Shown here: positions 25,581-35,044 of the stretch, in pieces
Position numbering within the stretch: position 1 is the stretch's first letter
How the letters are laid out: each line of letters begins with the position of its first letter
Source of the DNA: Paenibacillus flagellatus
GTDB lineage: Bacteria; Bacillota; Bacilli; Paenibacillales; NBRC-103111
Length of the DNA stretch: 64,000 bases
Direction of reading: 5' to 3'
Assembly (NCBI RefSeq): GCF_003217775.1
Contig: NZ_QJVJ01000020.1
Coordinates: 1-64,000 of the forward strand
Program-made: the position numbers and the translations under genes
The notes under the pieces: generated by a model
What the model was told of the DNA's origin: nothing
Databases searched by the model: none
What the model saw: the letters and a program-made list of their open reading frames with translations, nothing else

Positions 25581-26041
25581 AGCGGCGACCCCGCCAACGG
25601 TCCGGGCGTCTGGACGAATACGCGGTCGACCCGCAGCCCGAGCGCGACGCAATCGGCCGAGCGCACGTTCACCAGCGGAAGAAGTCCCGGAAAATGCCGG
25701 GCGGTCAGCGCCCGCTGCCGTTCCAGCACGTTCCGGTCCTCCTCCGCGATCTCCCGGCATTCGACGAGCCCGCCTTTGATCTGATACGATTCGTTGTCCG
25801 TTCCGGCGGTCGCGAGGACGGCCAGCTTCTGCCGGTCGCCGCCGTACTCGCGGAGACGCCTCCATTGGCTCGCCAAGACGGCTACGCGGATCCGTCCGTC
25901 TCGCTCGTCGACGCAGACGCCGTACCCCCGGCACGTAAAAGGAGGCTCCCCGTTTTTCGAGGCGGCGAGGTGGATATAGACGGGAACTTCGCGGTTCATC
26001 AGCCGCGTCAGCACGGCGGCCCACTGGTTGTTCTTTGGCAT
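25577..26041 (-). CDS. Pyridoxamine 5'-phosphate oxidase-like protein
   Basis: A 154-aa split-barrel protein: WAAVLTRLMNREVPVYIHLA, ASKNGEPPFTCRGYGVCVDE, IRVAVLASQWRRLREYGGDR and QKLAVLATAGTDNESYQIKG are the strands of a PNPOx-like fold that binds flavin or related cofactors. ATG 26041 has GAAAGGA upstream. Longer open frame to the right is antisense to the next gene and not conserved. It overlaps the next gene by ATGA, which itself begins with a PNPOx-like domain, suggesting a shared cofactor or a mixed barrel dimer. Confidence 0.85.
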   Translation of the reverse strand: MPKNNQWAAVLTRLMNREVPVYIHLAASKNGEPPFTCRGYGVCVDERDGRIRVAVLASQWRRLREYGGDRQKLAVLATAGTDNESYQIKGGLVECREIAEEDRNVLERQRALTARHFPGLLPLVNVRSADCVALGLRVDRVFVQTPGPLAGSPL

Positions 26042-26381
26042 GGCGGCGTCGTTCCTTTCGGGGTCAGCAAGTTTCGTTATTGGATCGTTCGACGCGGAGC
26101 GGGGATGCTCCTTCCGGAACGAGGATGGCCTATCGAAAAAAGCGGCCTCAACGATCGGTCCCGGCCGGACCTCGTCAGGACAATCGCCTCGCGAACAACA
26201 AGTCGCCCGATAGGAGACGCCGGCTTCCGCTCTTCGCGTCCGTCCGCAGCGTAATCGGACGACTCGAGCGGCCAAGGTGTTCGGCCATTTCACCCGCCTG
26301 TGTGCTCCTGTCCAAACCCGCTCCCGATCCTTGCGTACAATATGTTGAACTTGTGCCATTATACCAGGAGGTGTTTCGCGG
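26042..26381. other. Divergent promoter region without a gene
   Basis: About 340 bases between the leftward PNPOx gene and the rightward repeat protein. It must contain both promoters; none stands out. Open frames here are short and have no protein-like features. Confidence 0.4.
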
Positions 26382-27326
26382 ATGGGCTCCGTCCATAACC
26401 GCCCCAAGTCGGGCCACAAGCCGCTCGAACGCGGCAGCGCTTGCTCGAAGAAAAAAGCTGCGCATAAACCGAAACGAAAGCCGGACACTACCCGCAAGAT
26501 CGAAATCGCCAAGAAAAACAATCTCACGATAACGCTAAAACCTACGCCCGTTACGGTCGATCCGGTCATCTCCGTCGCTCCGACTCCGGTTACCGTCGAA
26601 CCGGTCATTCGGGTCGAGCCCGCTCCCGTTACCGTCGAACCGGCCATTACGGTCTCGCCCGCTCCGGTTACCATCGAACCGGCCATTACGGTCTCGCCCG
26701 CTCCGATCACCGTCGAACCGGCTCCTGTTACGGTAACGCCCGTGATCGTCCCTACGCCTTTCAGAAGAGTTTGTACGACCATTCGCGAAACCCAGCAGCT
26801 TACCAATCCCCAGCTCATCATGATTCCGGGACCCGGCATGACTTCGATCGCCACTCCATACCCCTCCTCCATCGTCGTATCCGGGATGACGGGTACGATT
26901 GTGAAAGTAACGGCCACCTTGCTTGATTTTTCGTCACAGAATTCCGCTGATTTGGATTTGATGCTGGTCGGGCCCGACGGCGCCACGAACACCATTCTGA
27001 TGTCCGATGCCGGCACCTTGCCGGTCGGAGGGTTAACCTTATCTTTCGACGATGATGCGCCCAACCTCCTTCCGGCTGCGGGAGCGATCGTATCCGGCAC
27101 GTATAAACCGACCAATTATGCCGGCATCGAAAACGATACATTCCCTCCGCCCGCGCCTCCGGTCTCGCCGATTTCGATGATGAGCAACTTTTTCGGTCAA
27201 AATCCCAACGGCACCTGGAGCCTTTATGGGACCGACGATACCCCGGGCAATGCGTCTCAGATCAGAGACGGCTGGATACTGCGCATCACGACCGAGCGGG
27301 AAGAATGCCTGTATACCCCCGTATAA
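26382..27326 (+). CDS. Pro/Val/Thr-repeat protein with P/Homo B (proprotein convertase P)-like domain
   Basis: A 314-aa protein. Residues 1-45 are strongly basic (KKKAAHKPKRKPDTTRKIEI) with no hydrophobic signal segment. Residues about 50-125 hold six or more imperfect copies of a PAPVTVEPAI-type unit. Residues about 140-310 resemble a P/Homo B beta-sandwich (LMLVGPDGATNTILMSDAG and FFGQNPNGTWSLYGTDDTPG, then GWILRIT). Such domains usually flank subtilisin-like or gingipain-like proteases, but no protease is present. AGGAGG precedes ATG 26382. A spore-surface or non-classically exported structural protein is possible. No partner gene is evident. Confidence 0.8.
   Translation: MGSVHNRPKSGHKPLERGSACSKKKAAHKPKRKPDTTRKIEIAKKNNLTITLKPTPVTVDPVISVAPTPVTVEPVIRVEPAPVTVEPAITVSPAPVTIEPAITVSPAPITVEPAPVTVTPVIVPTPFRRVCTTIRETQQLTNPQLIMIPGPGMTSIATPYPSSIVVSGMTGTIVKVTATLLDFSSQNSADLDLMLVGPDGATNTILMSDAGTLPVGGLTLSFDDDAPNLLPAAGAIVSGTYKPTNYAGIENDTFPPPAPPVSPISMMSNFFGQNPNGTWSLYGTDDTPGNASQIRDGWILRITTEREECLYTPV
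26535..26755 (+). repeat. In-gene tandem repeat (about 30-base unit) coding PVTVEPxI
   Basis: The stretch repeats units such as CCGGTTACCGTCGAACCGG and variants ending GTCATT or GCCATTACGGTC at roughly 30-60-base spacing. The copies differ mainly at third codon positions, indicating protein-level conservation. Copy number may vary between strains. Confidence 0.7.
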
Positions 27327-27440
27327 ACGGGTACCTGCGCGCCGCCGTCATGGTGGGGCCGGCACCGAGACCGCGGCGCTCTTCGTAATACCGGACCGGA
27401 CTGCAATAAGAAAAGCTTCTGATCGAATTTTTGTAACGAT

Positions 27441-27468
27441 AAAAAAGAAAAGACGTCAATCGACGTCT
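27441..27468 (-). terminator. Rho-independent terminator of the GntR/SBP regulator gene
   Basis: Minus-strand AGACGTC-GATT-GACGTCT is a perfect 7-bp hairpin followed by TTTCTTTTTT. It lies 20 bases beyond the stop of the gene ending at 27489. Confidence 0.85.
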
Positions 27469-27488
27469 CTTCCAGGGGAAGCCCCGGC

Positions 27489-28907
27489 TCACCCGCCACT
27501 CCCTCGGCTCTCCCCGCCCCCCAGCTGCTCCAGAAGCCCCTCCAGCCGGCGCAGGGCGGCCTCCTCCGTCTCGAGGCCCGACCAGTACAGCTTCGCCTCG
27601 CGGTACAGCGCGTCCAGCTCGCGGATGGACAAGTTCAGCGCGCCGAACGTGCGGAACGTGGGGATGATGTCGCGGTAGACGTGGAAGCGGGACGGCCGGT
27701 AGCCGAGCTCCTTGCCCGTCCATTCCGCCGCCGGCTTCAGGCTCGGGATGCTGAGCGTCCGCTGCCGCAGCAGCAGCTGCGCCTCGTACGAGACGAGGAA
27801 GTCGGCGAACCGCCGCGCGCTCTCCTTCCGCTCGGAACGGGCGTTGATCGCCACCCCGACGAGCATGAGCAGCGTCTTCGGATCGTTCAAGTACGGCAGC
27901 GGAGCGAGATCGTACTCGAAGTCGTCCGGGCGCTCGTGATGGTTCAAGCTCAAGTACGTCGTGACGATCATCGACACTTTGCCGCTGAAGAACAGCTCCT
28001 CCGCGTCCGCGTCCTTCTCCGACAGGAACAAGGGGAACCGGTTCTGCAGGTAGATCAGCTCGCGGCAAACCCGCAGCGAATCCATCAGCCGCGCGCCGTC
28101 GACGGCGATGCGCCCCCGCTCGTCGCGGTCGAACCGGAGCCCGCTCTGGAGCAGGAACACCGGCCACCGGTTGGATGAGGGGAAATGGACGTAGAAGCCG
28201 AGCCGCTCGTTCTCGACCGCCAGCTTCTCCGCCTGCTCGAACAGCGTGCTCCACCGCCAGCCGCTGTCCGGCTCGAGAACGCCCTTCTCGCGGAAATGGG
28301 CTTTGTTGTAGCACAAAATAAGCGGAGTGAACAAAAACGGCCGCGCCTTCAAGCGCCCCTCGTGCGTCATCGCCTCGGTCAGAAACGGGTACACGTGCGG
28401 GTGCGGCTCGACCGTCTCCAGCTCGTCCAAGCCGCCGTTCGCCCGGAAGTCGGCGAAGCCGTTGTAGTTCATCGTGAACAGGTCGACGGCGCCTTCGTCG
28501 ATCATCGGCTTGACGACGGCATACGAGTTCAGCCCGGAGGACAGGCCGACGAGCTCGACGCGGATGTCCGGGTTCTTCTTGTGAAATTCGGCGACCAGCG
28601 CCTTCATCGCCGCCTCTTGGAGCAGCGACCGGTGGCAGCCGAACTTCAGGACGACGACGTCTTCGCGGGTGCGGCGGACGACCTTGTTGCCCACTCTCGG
28701 AATTTTCTCGATCAGCCGCTCCGCGACAAGCTGCTCCAGCCCTTGCCGGACCGACGTGTTGCTCAACCGGTACCGCTTGGCGTACGCCTTCTCCGAAGGC
28801 AGGTAATCGCCTTCCCGGAACACGCCGTTGCGAATGTCGTTGCGTATATCTTCGACCAGACTGTCCAGTCTCGCCTGAAACGTATTGCGATTCGGTCTCT
28901 CGCCCAT
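27489..28907 (-). CDS. GntR DNA-binding domain fused to a solute-binding-protein fold
   Basis: A 472-aa protein. Residues 1-75 are a GntR winged helix (GVFREGDYLPSEKAYAKRYR, LSNTSVRQGLEQLVAERLIE). Residues about 85-460 are a family-1 extracellular solute-binding protein fold (KPDI-like HKKNPDIRVELVGLSSG; ILCYNKAHFREKGV; WRWSTLFEQAEKL; FFSGKVSMIVTTYLSL) but without any signal peptide or lipobox. It should therefore be a cytoplasmic regulator that reads a sugar with a periplasmic-binding fold. It is the last gene of the leftward heparinase locus, and the sugar is probably a product of that pathway. ATG 28907 starts immediately before the GntR domain. Confidence 0.9.
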   Translation of the reverse strand: MGERPNRNTFQARLDSLVEDIRNDIRNGVFREGDYLPSEKAYAKRYRLSNTSVRQGLEQLVAERLIEKIPRVGNKVVRRTREDVVVLKFGCHRSLLQEAAMKALVAEFHKKNPDIRVELVGLSSGLNSYAVVKPMIDEGAVDLFTMNYNGFADFRANGGLDELETVEPHPHVYPFLTEAMTHEGRLKARPFLFTPLILCYNKAHFREKGVLEPDSGWRWSTLFEQAEKLAVENERLGFYVHFPSSNRWPVFLLQSGLRFDRDERGRIAVDGARLMDSLRVCRELIYLQNRFPLFLSEKDADAEELFFSGKVSMIVTTYLSLNHHERPDDFEYDLAPLPYLNDPKTLLMLVGVAINARSERKESARRFADFLVSYEAQLLLRQRTLSIPSLKPAAEWTGKELGYRPSRFHVYRDIIPTFRTFGALNLSIRELDALYREAKLYWSGLETEEAALRRLEGLLEQLGGGESRGSGG

Positions 28908-29208
28908 CGGTATCCCGCCATCATCGATTTCGGTAATGAATATCCGCTCCGTTCGGAAAAAGAAACCGCTCCCTCTCCGAACGCACTTGGTGACTTCTTC
29001 AAGCATACCGGAATTGGATACCGGGTTCAAGGAAAAACGGCCGGCCGGGCCGCCCTCGCATCCGCTTTCGCCTTCTGCGCGAAAAGCCGCATGGAGAACG
29101 GTCCGCCGGCCGAAGCCGCCACCGTGAATGCGCGTAAGGAATCCAGGCATTCTCATGGCGAACGGCTCCCGGCTTACGGTTTACAAAGCCGCATGACGGA
29201 AACGTCCG
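28908..29208. other. Gap between the GntR/SBP gene and the heparinase gene
   Basis: About 300 bases. It contains AACGGCCGGCCGGGCCGCC-type GC-rich sequence that could fold at about 29035, which may be a terminator-like barrier for the 4.7-kb gene upstream. No protein-like frame was seen. Confidence 0.4.
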
Positions 29209-32200
29209 TCAATCCCGGTAGCGCATCACCTCGCCGTCGGCCAGCACGACCCACGGCCTCGCTTCCGTCGCTCCGCCCCGGAACGCCGCGATGTCATGGG
29301 CGAACCGGACCCGGCTCACGACCTCGCCTTCCGCGGACAGCTCCGCGAGCAGGCCGTGATCCGCCGCCGCCCAGTACCGCGCCCCGCCGTCGCCGGCCGA
29401 GCCGTCGACGTGCAGCACCCGCTCCTCCAGCGCCGTACGGAACCGGACCGTGCCGTCGGGACGGAGCGCGTACAACTGGAACCCGTCGGAGCCGGCCAAA
29501 ATCTCCGCGACCCCGTCGCCGTCGTAATCGCCGGACCGGACGTCGTTCACCTCGCCGCCGACGTTCCGCTTCCACAGCTCCTGCGGCTTGCCGGCATACG
29601 CGACGAGACGCACCTCGTTCTGCTTCGTCCCGAGCGCGATCGCGGGCAGCGTGCCGCCGTTGCCGCCGGGCAGCACGGTCGCGACCTTCCACCCCGGACC
29701 GCCGCCGGAACCGCCCCGGGTGACCTGCTTATCGTCCCAGTAGGCGTAGTACGCGTACTCCAGCGCGTAGATGCCCTCATCCTTGCCGTCGCCGTCCATG
29801 TCGGCGAACGCCATGTCTTCGATTCCGTAGAAATAGAGCAAATCCTCGTACTTCAATCGGCCCTCCGGATCCAGGCCGTAAATGTACCGGAACTGCGTGC
29901 CCACCATAATCCACGGCTCCTGATCCGTCCCGTTCACGTGGGCGACCCGCACGTTCGTAATGCCGAGCAGGTTGCCTTTGCGCTCGCGGTGCTCGCCGGT
30001 ATGCGGGAACTCGTACCGCCACTTCTCTCCGCCCGCCGCGTCGAGCGCGTGCACATACCAGTTCTCGGTGGCGACGAAGACGACCGGCTCGCCGTTCACC
30101 GTCTGCACCGTCACCTCGTTGACGCGTCCCGCGGCGGCGAACGCCCACCGGACGGCGCCCGTCTCGTCGATCGCCTGCACGTTGCCGCCGATGCCGCCGA
30201 GGAGCAGCTCTTCCCGGCCGTCGCCGTCCAAGTCGCCCCAGCCGGCAGCCGTCACTTGTTCGGGGAACGCATACACCGGCTCCCAATCGGGATGCACTCC
30301 CGGACGATCGGGCTGCGCCTTGGCCCATGTTCCCGGATGCTCCTTCTCCTTCAGCGCCTTCCCGAGACGCTGCTCCGCCTGGCGGCTCCACGGCACGGCC
30401 CCGGCTTCGAGCGCCCCTTCCCGGACCGGCTCGCCCCGTTCGTCGTAGCGGACCCGGTCTTTGCGCAGCGAGTACGCCTCCCATTCGCCGTTCGCCGTAT
30501 TCATCGCGAACAGAACGGGCTCGTCGAACCGCAGCGTCTCGGAGCCGATCCGCACATTCGTCGCCTCGGCTGCGAGCAGTCTTCCTTCGCCGAGCAGATG
30601 GAGCTTGCCGTCGGAGGCGACGTCCGGCGTATCGAGCGGCGCGTGCACCGCAAGCCACCGCTCGCCCTCCTGCTTGATCTCGACCGTCGTCTCGTTCAAC
30701 CGCCGCGCGTGGAGAGCCGGTTCGTCCTCCTTGCGGCTGGACAGCACGTTGATGAAGGCGGCCGTATCGCCCGCCGCGTAGCGCTGCTCCTCCAGCACTT
30801 CGCTCAGCACCGTTTCCCGGTCGGCGTACGGGTACGGGTAATCCGACTTCCAATATTTGCGGAAATGGCCGTACCGGTCTTGGGTCAGCAGCCGGGAGCG
30901 GTCCAAGCTGTCGATCGCCATCGTCACGCCCTGCTGCTCCGCTTCGTACCGGCCGCCGTTCACCGTCGGCGTCCCGAGCGTCTGCCACTGGTTTTTGAGC
31001 AAATAGTTACCGGTCTCGTTCACCTTTACATCGTCGTAAATGATATAGAAGTCCCCGTTCGGACTCACGATCGACCGTCGCCAGTCCGTTCCGTTGTAGT
31101 TCGGCACGACGCTGCGGCTGAGCGCGATCCCGCCGACGTCCGCCGCCCATTCCAGCTTGGCGAGAGGCGGCTTCTTCTCCTGCTCCCCGTCCTTTACGAC
31201 GACGAGCCCCGAATGATGCTCCGGCGTATTCTCCATATAGTCGCGGTCGACCAGGAACAGCCGGCCGTCGGCCGTATAGTTCAGGATCGCGTTGCCGTCC
31301 TGGTGGCCGTGCGCGCCCGCCGAGAAGCCGTCGACGATCAAGTAGCTGTCGTCCGCCCCGAACCCTTCGCGGAACGTCATTTTATGGAACGTGTCGGCCA
31401 GCGCCACGTCGAGCGGCTCTTGACCCGGCCCCCGCAAGTCGTCGTAGATGCCCGGCTCGACCGGATACGCCTGCACCTTCGGATACGCTCCCTCCGGCGG
31501 CTCCCCGCCCGCTTCCGGCTTGAGCGCCGCATAGCGGTGAATCGGGTAGTCCAGATCGCTCATCCGCTGCCCCGGGAACGGCCCGTTCCTCGTCCGCTCG
31601 AGCAAGTATTGATACACCGGATCGCCGTAAAACCACGACGCCGCGTTCATCACCTGCGAATGTCCCCACGAATACGCGTTGCTGTAGCCGAACGGGTACG
31701 TGTCCCCGCCGCCGGCCATCGTCCCGATATTGTCGATCATGAGCGCGTTCAGGTCGGCGCTCGGCCGCAGGCTGCGGGTCAGGAAGTCGAGATTGCCCGT
31801 CGCCATCGCGTAGTCGATGTTCGTCATCGGCACGTGCATAAGGTAGTCCGAGCCTTCGTCCAAGCTGATGTACGACGTATTGCCGGTAAAAATGCGCTCG
31901 CCCAGCTGCCGCCAGCCCGGTGCCTCCGGCAGGGCGTAATACTTGCCGAAATAGTCGCTGCCCGCGATCAACGACAGCGCCGGGAAAATTTGATGATTCC
32001 ACCGCGGACCGGTCGCCGCCGCCCCGACGAGGTAGCCGTCCTGCGCATTCGCTTCGTACGTGAGGGCGAACGCGGAGACGATCTGCTTCCGCTCGCGCGC
32101 CGTGAACAAGGGCGACGCTTCGAGCGTCGACCAGAGCTGGATCGCTTTGTCCCCGTCCGTCCACATGTTCGCGCGGGCGTTCAGCTGCCCTTTCGCTTCG

Positions 32201-33942
32201 GCGGGGTACCGGTTGACGAAGTTGGCGTAGCCCTTCGCCAGCTTGCGGTAAATGTCGCCCAAGCCCGGGTCGGCCGTCAGCAGGTAGCCTTCCCCGTACA
32301 GCTTCAATCGGTTGAACACATAGAGCAGCGCGTCCGCATCCGCTTCGTTGCCCGTCGTCGGCTTGAGCCTCGACAGCCACGTTTCGACCGACTGCAGCGC
32401 GGCCGCGACGTCGGCCGGCGTCGGCTTGCCGTCGAACGGCAAGTACGAGGCGGCCTGCTTGGACAATACCGCCTCCGCCAGCCACGGAATGACCGGCTCG
32501 GTTTGCGCGTCGAGCTTCTCCAGCAGCTTGGCGACGCCGGCCCGAGCGCCCGCCAAGTCGCTCGCGCCCACGACGACGGAATTGCCGCCGAGCCCGAACG
32601 GATCGATCACCGTCTGCAGCTGGTACCCTCCGTCACCGGGGTAGACCGCATCGGCATACGACATCCTCATGCCGTACAGCCGAGCGAGCTGCTCGTTGTT
32701 GCCGAGCGAGCCCAGCAGCAGCGCGTTGCCCGACCAGCCGTCCCGAAACTTGCTCCGCTCCGGCGCGACGACGCTTGCCTGCACGTTCCAGCGGGCTTGC
32801 AGCTTCGCCGCGATGTCGTTCCCGAGCGCCTCCCATTCCGCCCCGGCCGGCACGACGACCGACAGCCCCTGGACGGCGGTCGTCCGCTGCAGCGGCCGGA
32901 GCGCCAAGTCGCGGTACGGCGGCACGTCGTTCGCGTCGTACACGTTCACGTCGATCGCCGCCTGCAGCCCGCCGTATACGGAGGCGGTTACGACGGCCGA
33001 GCCCGGGGACACCCCCGTCACGCTGCCGCCTTCCGCCGTAGCCACCCCCGGCTGATCCGAGACGAAGGAAGCTTCGTTCGATTCCATCATGCGCACATCC
33101 CCATTCGTATAATGGCCGATCAGATGAACCTGCCTCGACTGGCCGACCTGCACGCTTACGGAATCGGGATGCGCGGTGACGCCGCTTAAGCTGCCCGGAG
33201 GAGCCAGCTCCGCGTCGCGAATGCGCACGTCGTCCACGTAAAACGTGCCGAGACCGGTCGAGATCGTCGCGAGCCGGAATACGTTCACCGACGTCACGGT
33301 CGCGTCCCGGACCGCCGTATCTTTCCGCAGCAGCAGCAGGTCGTCGCCGTCGAACACGGCGATCGACTTGCGCCCGGCGGCCATGTCGAAATCGAGATGG
33401 AACCGGTACCACTTGCCCGGCTCATACGTCTCGCTCGTATTGACGCGGGTCGCCCCGTCGTAATATTCGATTTTCCGGTTCGCCAGAAAGCCGATCCACT
33501 CCACGGGCTTCGTCCCTTGCGGACCCGCGCTCTCCAGCAGCATGACGAGCCGGTCGGCCGTGTCCGCCTTCGCCCACCATTCCACGCTGCCCCGCCCGAC
33601 AGCCGGAAACGTCACCCTCGCGCCCAGCGCCTTCGTCTTGTCGTTGTCGGCGATCCGCACCGTCTTCGTGCCGCTCACCGCATACACTTGGTCGGTAACC
33701 GTCACCTCCGGGCTCGCGTTCGTCCAGCCGAGCTGCCCGTTCAACGGCCCGACGGCGAAATTCTCGAAATCGTATGTGACGACGCCCGGCATCTCCTCCG
33801 CGTTCGCCTCCGCCCGCGCCGGGCTCGCACCGAGCACCGGCCCTCCGAGCGTCACCGCCACCGCCAGCAGCAAGCAGATCGCTCTGGCCATCGCACCCGC
33901 TCTACCGTCCGAACGACCGCCTTTCCTTGCCGTTCCCCGCAT
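29209..33942 (-). CDS. Very large secreted heparinase II/III-like polysaccharide lyase with FG-GAP repeats
   Basis: 1577 aa. A signal peptide (AICLLLAVAVTLGGPVLG) is followed by a concanavalin-like sugar-binding region (residues about 50-240), a bacterial Ig (BIG2) domain (about 250-330), a long alpha/alpha toroid, and a heparinase II/III sandwich with the hallmark SAGAHGHQDGNAILNY near residue 790. The C-terminus has FG-GAP/VCBS calcium repeats (WGDLDGDGREELLLGG, FADMDGDGKDEGIYAL, SGDYDGDGVAEILAGS). Likely role: extracellular cleavage of uronic-acid polysaccharides. ATG 33942 has GGGAGG at good spacing. It sits in an operon with a binding lipoprotein and a dehydrogenase. Exact substrate unknown. 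Confidence 0.88.
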   Translation of the reverse strand: MRGTARKGGRSDGRAGAMARAICLLLAVAVTLGGPVLGASPARAEANAEEMPGVVTYDFENFAVGPLNGQLGWTNASPEVTVTDQVYAVSGTKTVRIADNDKTKALGARVTFPAVGRGSVEWWAKADTADRLVMLLESAGPQGTKPVEWIGFLANRKIEYYDGATRVNTSETYEPGKWYRFHLDFDMAAGRKSIAVFDGDDLLLLRKDTAVRDATVTSVNVFRLATISTGLGTFYVDDVRIRDAELAPPGSLSGVTAHPDSVSVQVGQSRQVHLIGHYTNGDVRMMESNEASFVSDQPGVATAEGGSVTGVSPGSAVVTASVYGGLQAAIDVNVYDANDVPPYRDLALRPLQRTTAVQGLSVVVPAGAEWEALGNDIAAKLQARWNVQASVVAPERSKFRDGWSGNALLLGSLGNNEQLARLYGMRMSYADAVYPGDGGYQLQTVIDPFGLGGNSVVVGASDLAGARAGVAKLLEKLDAQTEPVIPWLAEAVLSKQAASYLPFDGKPTPADVAAALQSVETWLSRLKPTTGNEADADALLYVFNRLKLYGEGYLLTADPGLGDIYRKLAKGYANFVNRYPAEAKGQLNARANMWTDGDKAIQLWSTLEASPLFTARERKQIVSAFALTYEANAQDGYLVGAAATGPRWNHQIFPALSLIAGSDYFGKYYALPEAPGWRQLGERIFTGNTSYISLDEGSDYLMHVPMTNIDYAMATGNLDFLTRSLRPSADLNALMIDNIGTMAGGGDTYPFGYSNAYSWGHSQVMNAASWFYGDPVYQYLLERTRNGPFPGQRMSDLDYPIHRYAALKPEAGGEPPEGAYPKVQAYPVEPGIYDDLRGPGQEPLDVALADTFHKMTFREGFGADDSYLIVDGFSAGAHGHQDGNAILNYTADGRLFLVDRDYMENTPEHHSGLVVVKDGEQEKKPPLAKLEWAADVGGIALSRSVVPNYNGTDWRRSIVSPNGDFYIIYDDVKVNETGNYLLKNQWQTLGTPTVNGGRYEAEQQGVTMAIDSLDRSRLLTQDRYGHFRKYWKSDYPYPYADRETVLSEVLEEQRYAAGDTAAFINVLSSRKEDEPALHARRLNETTVEIKQEGERWLAVHAPLDTPDVASDGKLHLLGEGRLLAAEATNVRIGSETLRFDEPVLFAMNTANGEWEAYSLRKDRVRYDERGEPVREGALEAGAVPWSRQAEQRLGKALKEKEHPGTWAKAQPDRPGVHPDWEPVYAFPEQVTAAGWGDLDGDGREELLLGGIGGNVQAIDETGAVRWAFAAAGRVNEVTVQTVNGEPVVFVATENWYVHALDAAGGEKWRYEFPHTGEHRERKGNLLGITNVRVAHVNGTDQEPWIMVGTQFRYIYGLDPEGRLKYEDLLYFYGIEDMAFADMDGDGKDEGIYALEYAYYAYWDDKQVTRGGSGGGPGWKVATVLPGGNGGTLPAIALGTKQNEVRLVAYAGKPQELWKRNVGGEVNDVRSGDYDGDGVAEILAGSDGFQLYALRPDGTVRFRTALEERVLHVDGSAGDGGARYWAAADHGLLAELSAEGEVVSRVRFAHDIAAFRGGATEARPWVVLADGEVMRYRD

Positions 33943-33998
33943 CAACGCATCCCTCCCCGTTCTCGATTCGTTCCTTCGCGTCCGGGATCGGCTCCCGT

Positions 33999-34994
33999 TT
34001 ACGCCAGCGTGCTCATCTGCTCGGCTTTCACTTCTCCTTCCAGCGGCTCTCCCGCCAGCAGCCGCTTCGTCTCGTCGATCGCAAATTGCCCGAGCCGCCA
34101 TACGCCGTTATTGACCGCGCCCGCGATATGCGGCGTCAAGATGCAGTTGGGCAGCGTGCGCAGCGGGTGATCGGGCGCCGGCGGCTCCGGATCGGTCACG
34201 TCGAGACAGGCGAACAGCCGGCCCTTGCGCAGCTCCTCGACGAGCGCCGCCTCGTCCACGATCGACCCGCGCGCCGTATTGATCAGGATGGCGTCGTCCT
34301 TCATCCGGGCGAGCCGCTCGCCGTTGATCATCCGGTACGTCGCCGGCAGCGAGGGGGCGTGGATCGAGACGACGTCGCTTCGCGCGAGCAGGTCGTCCAG
34401 CTCGACCTTCGCCGCTCCCAGCGACTCGGCCTGCTCCGCGGTCAGGATAGGGTCGTACACGAGAACGTCGACGCGGAACGAACGCAGCAGCTTCATATAG
34501 TGGCTGCCCGCTTTCCCGGCGCCGATGACGCCGACCGTCACCTCGTACAGCTCCCGCACCTTCTCCTTCCCCTCGCTCCAACCGCCGCCGCTCGTCGAAT
34601 GCGACAGCCGCCACATGTTTTTGAGCGACGCGATCGTGAGCCCGAGCGCCGTCTCGGCGACGCCGACGCCGAGCGGCCCGTTGCCGCTCGAGACGCGGAT
34701 GCCGCGCTCCCACAGCTCCGGCGTGACGATCCCCTTGACCGTTCCGGCGGCGTGGATAACCGCCTTCAAGTTCGGGGCGCGGTCCAACAGCTCTCCCGCG
34801 AGCGCGCCGCACCCCCAGGACGTAATGGCGATGTCCGCCCCTTCGAGGACGGCCTTCACCGTCTCCGGCTGCGGCGGCCCCTCCCGCTCGTTGCGGACGA
34901 CGACGCCGAGCGCCCGAAGGTGCTCCCAATGCGACGGCTTGAAAATCCGGTCCTGTACTCTCGGCTCCGGCAGTATGGCGATTTTCGCTTCCAT
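33999..34994 (-). CDS. D-isomer-specific 2-hydroxyacid dehydrogenase
   Basis: A 331-aa NAD(P)-dependent enzyme. The Rossmann motif is VTVGVIGAGKAGSHYMKLL. The catalytic Arg is in LINTARGSIVDEAALVEEL, Glu in the CLDVTDPEPPAPDHPL segment, and His in NCILTPHIAGAV. The family includes phosphoglycerate and glyoxylate/hydroxypyruvate reductases. Position between the binding-protein gene (50 bases upstream) and the heparinase gene (56 bases downstream) suggests it reduces or oxidises a keto-acid formed from unsaturated uronates. The substrate is inferred from context only. Confidence 0.9.
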   Translation of the reverse strand: MEAKIAILPEPRVQDRIFKPSHWEHLRALGVVVRNEREGPPQPETVKAVLEGADIAITSWGCGALAGELLDRAPNLKAVIHAAGTVKGIVTPELWERGIRVSSGNGPLGVGVAETALGLTIASLKNMWRLSHSTSGGGWSEGKEKVRELYEVTVGVIGAGKAGSHYMKLLRSFRVDVLVYDPILTAEQAESLGAAKVELDDLLARSDVVSIHAPSLPATYRMINGERLARMKDDAILINTARGSIVDEAALVEELRKGRLFACLDVTDPEPPAPDHPLRTLPNCILTPHIAGAVNNGVWRLGQFAIDETKRLLAGEPLEGEVKAEQMSTLA

Positions 34995-35044
34995 CTCTCT
35001 CTCCCTCTCCTATCGTTGGTGCCGGGGCTTGGCGATACCCCGGG

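Noticed and set aside
29296-33189. Plus-strand open frame of about 1300 codons opposite the heparinase-like gene
   Set aside because: Shadow of the real gene's third-position GC; Arg/His/Val-rich composition and no domain.
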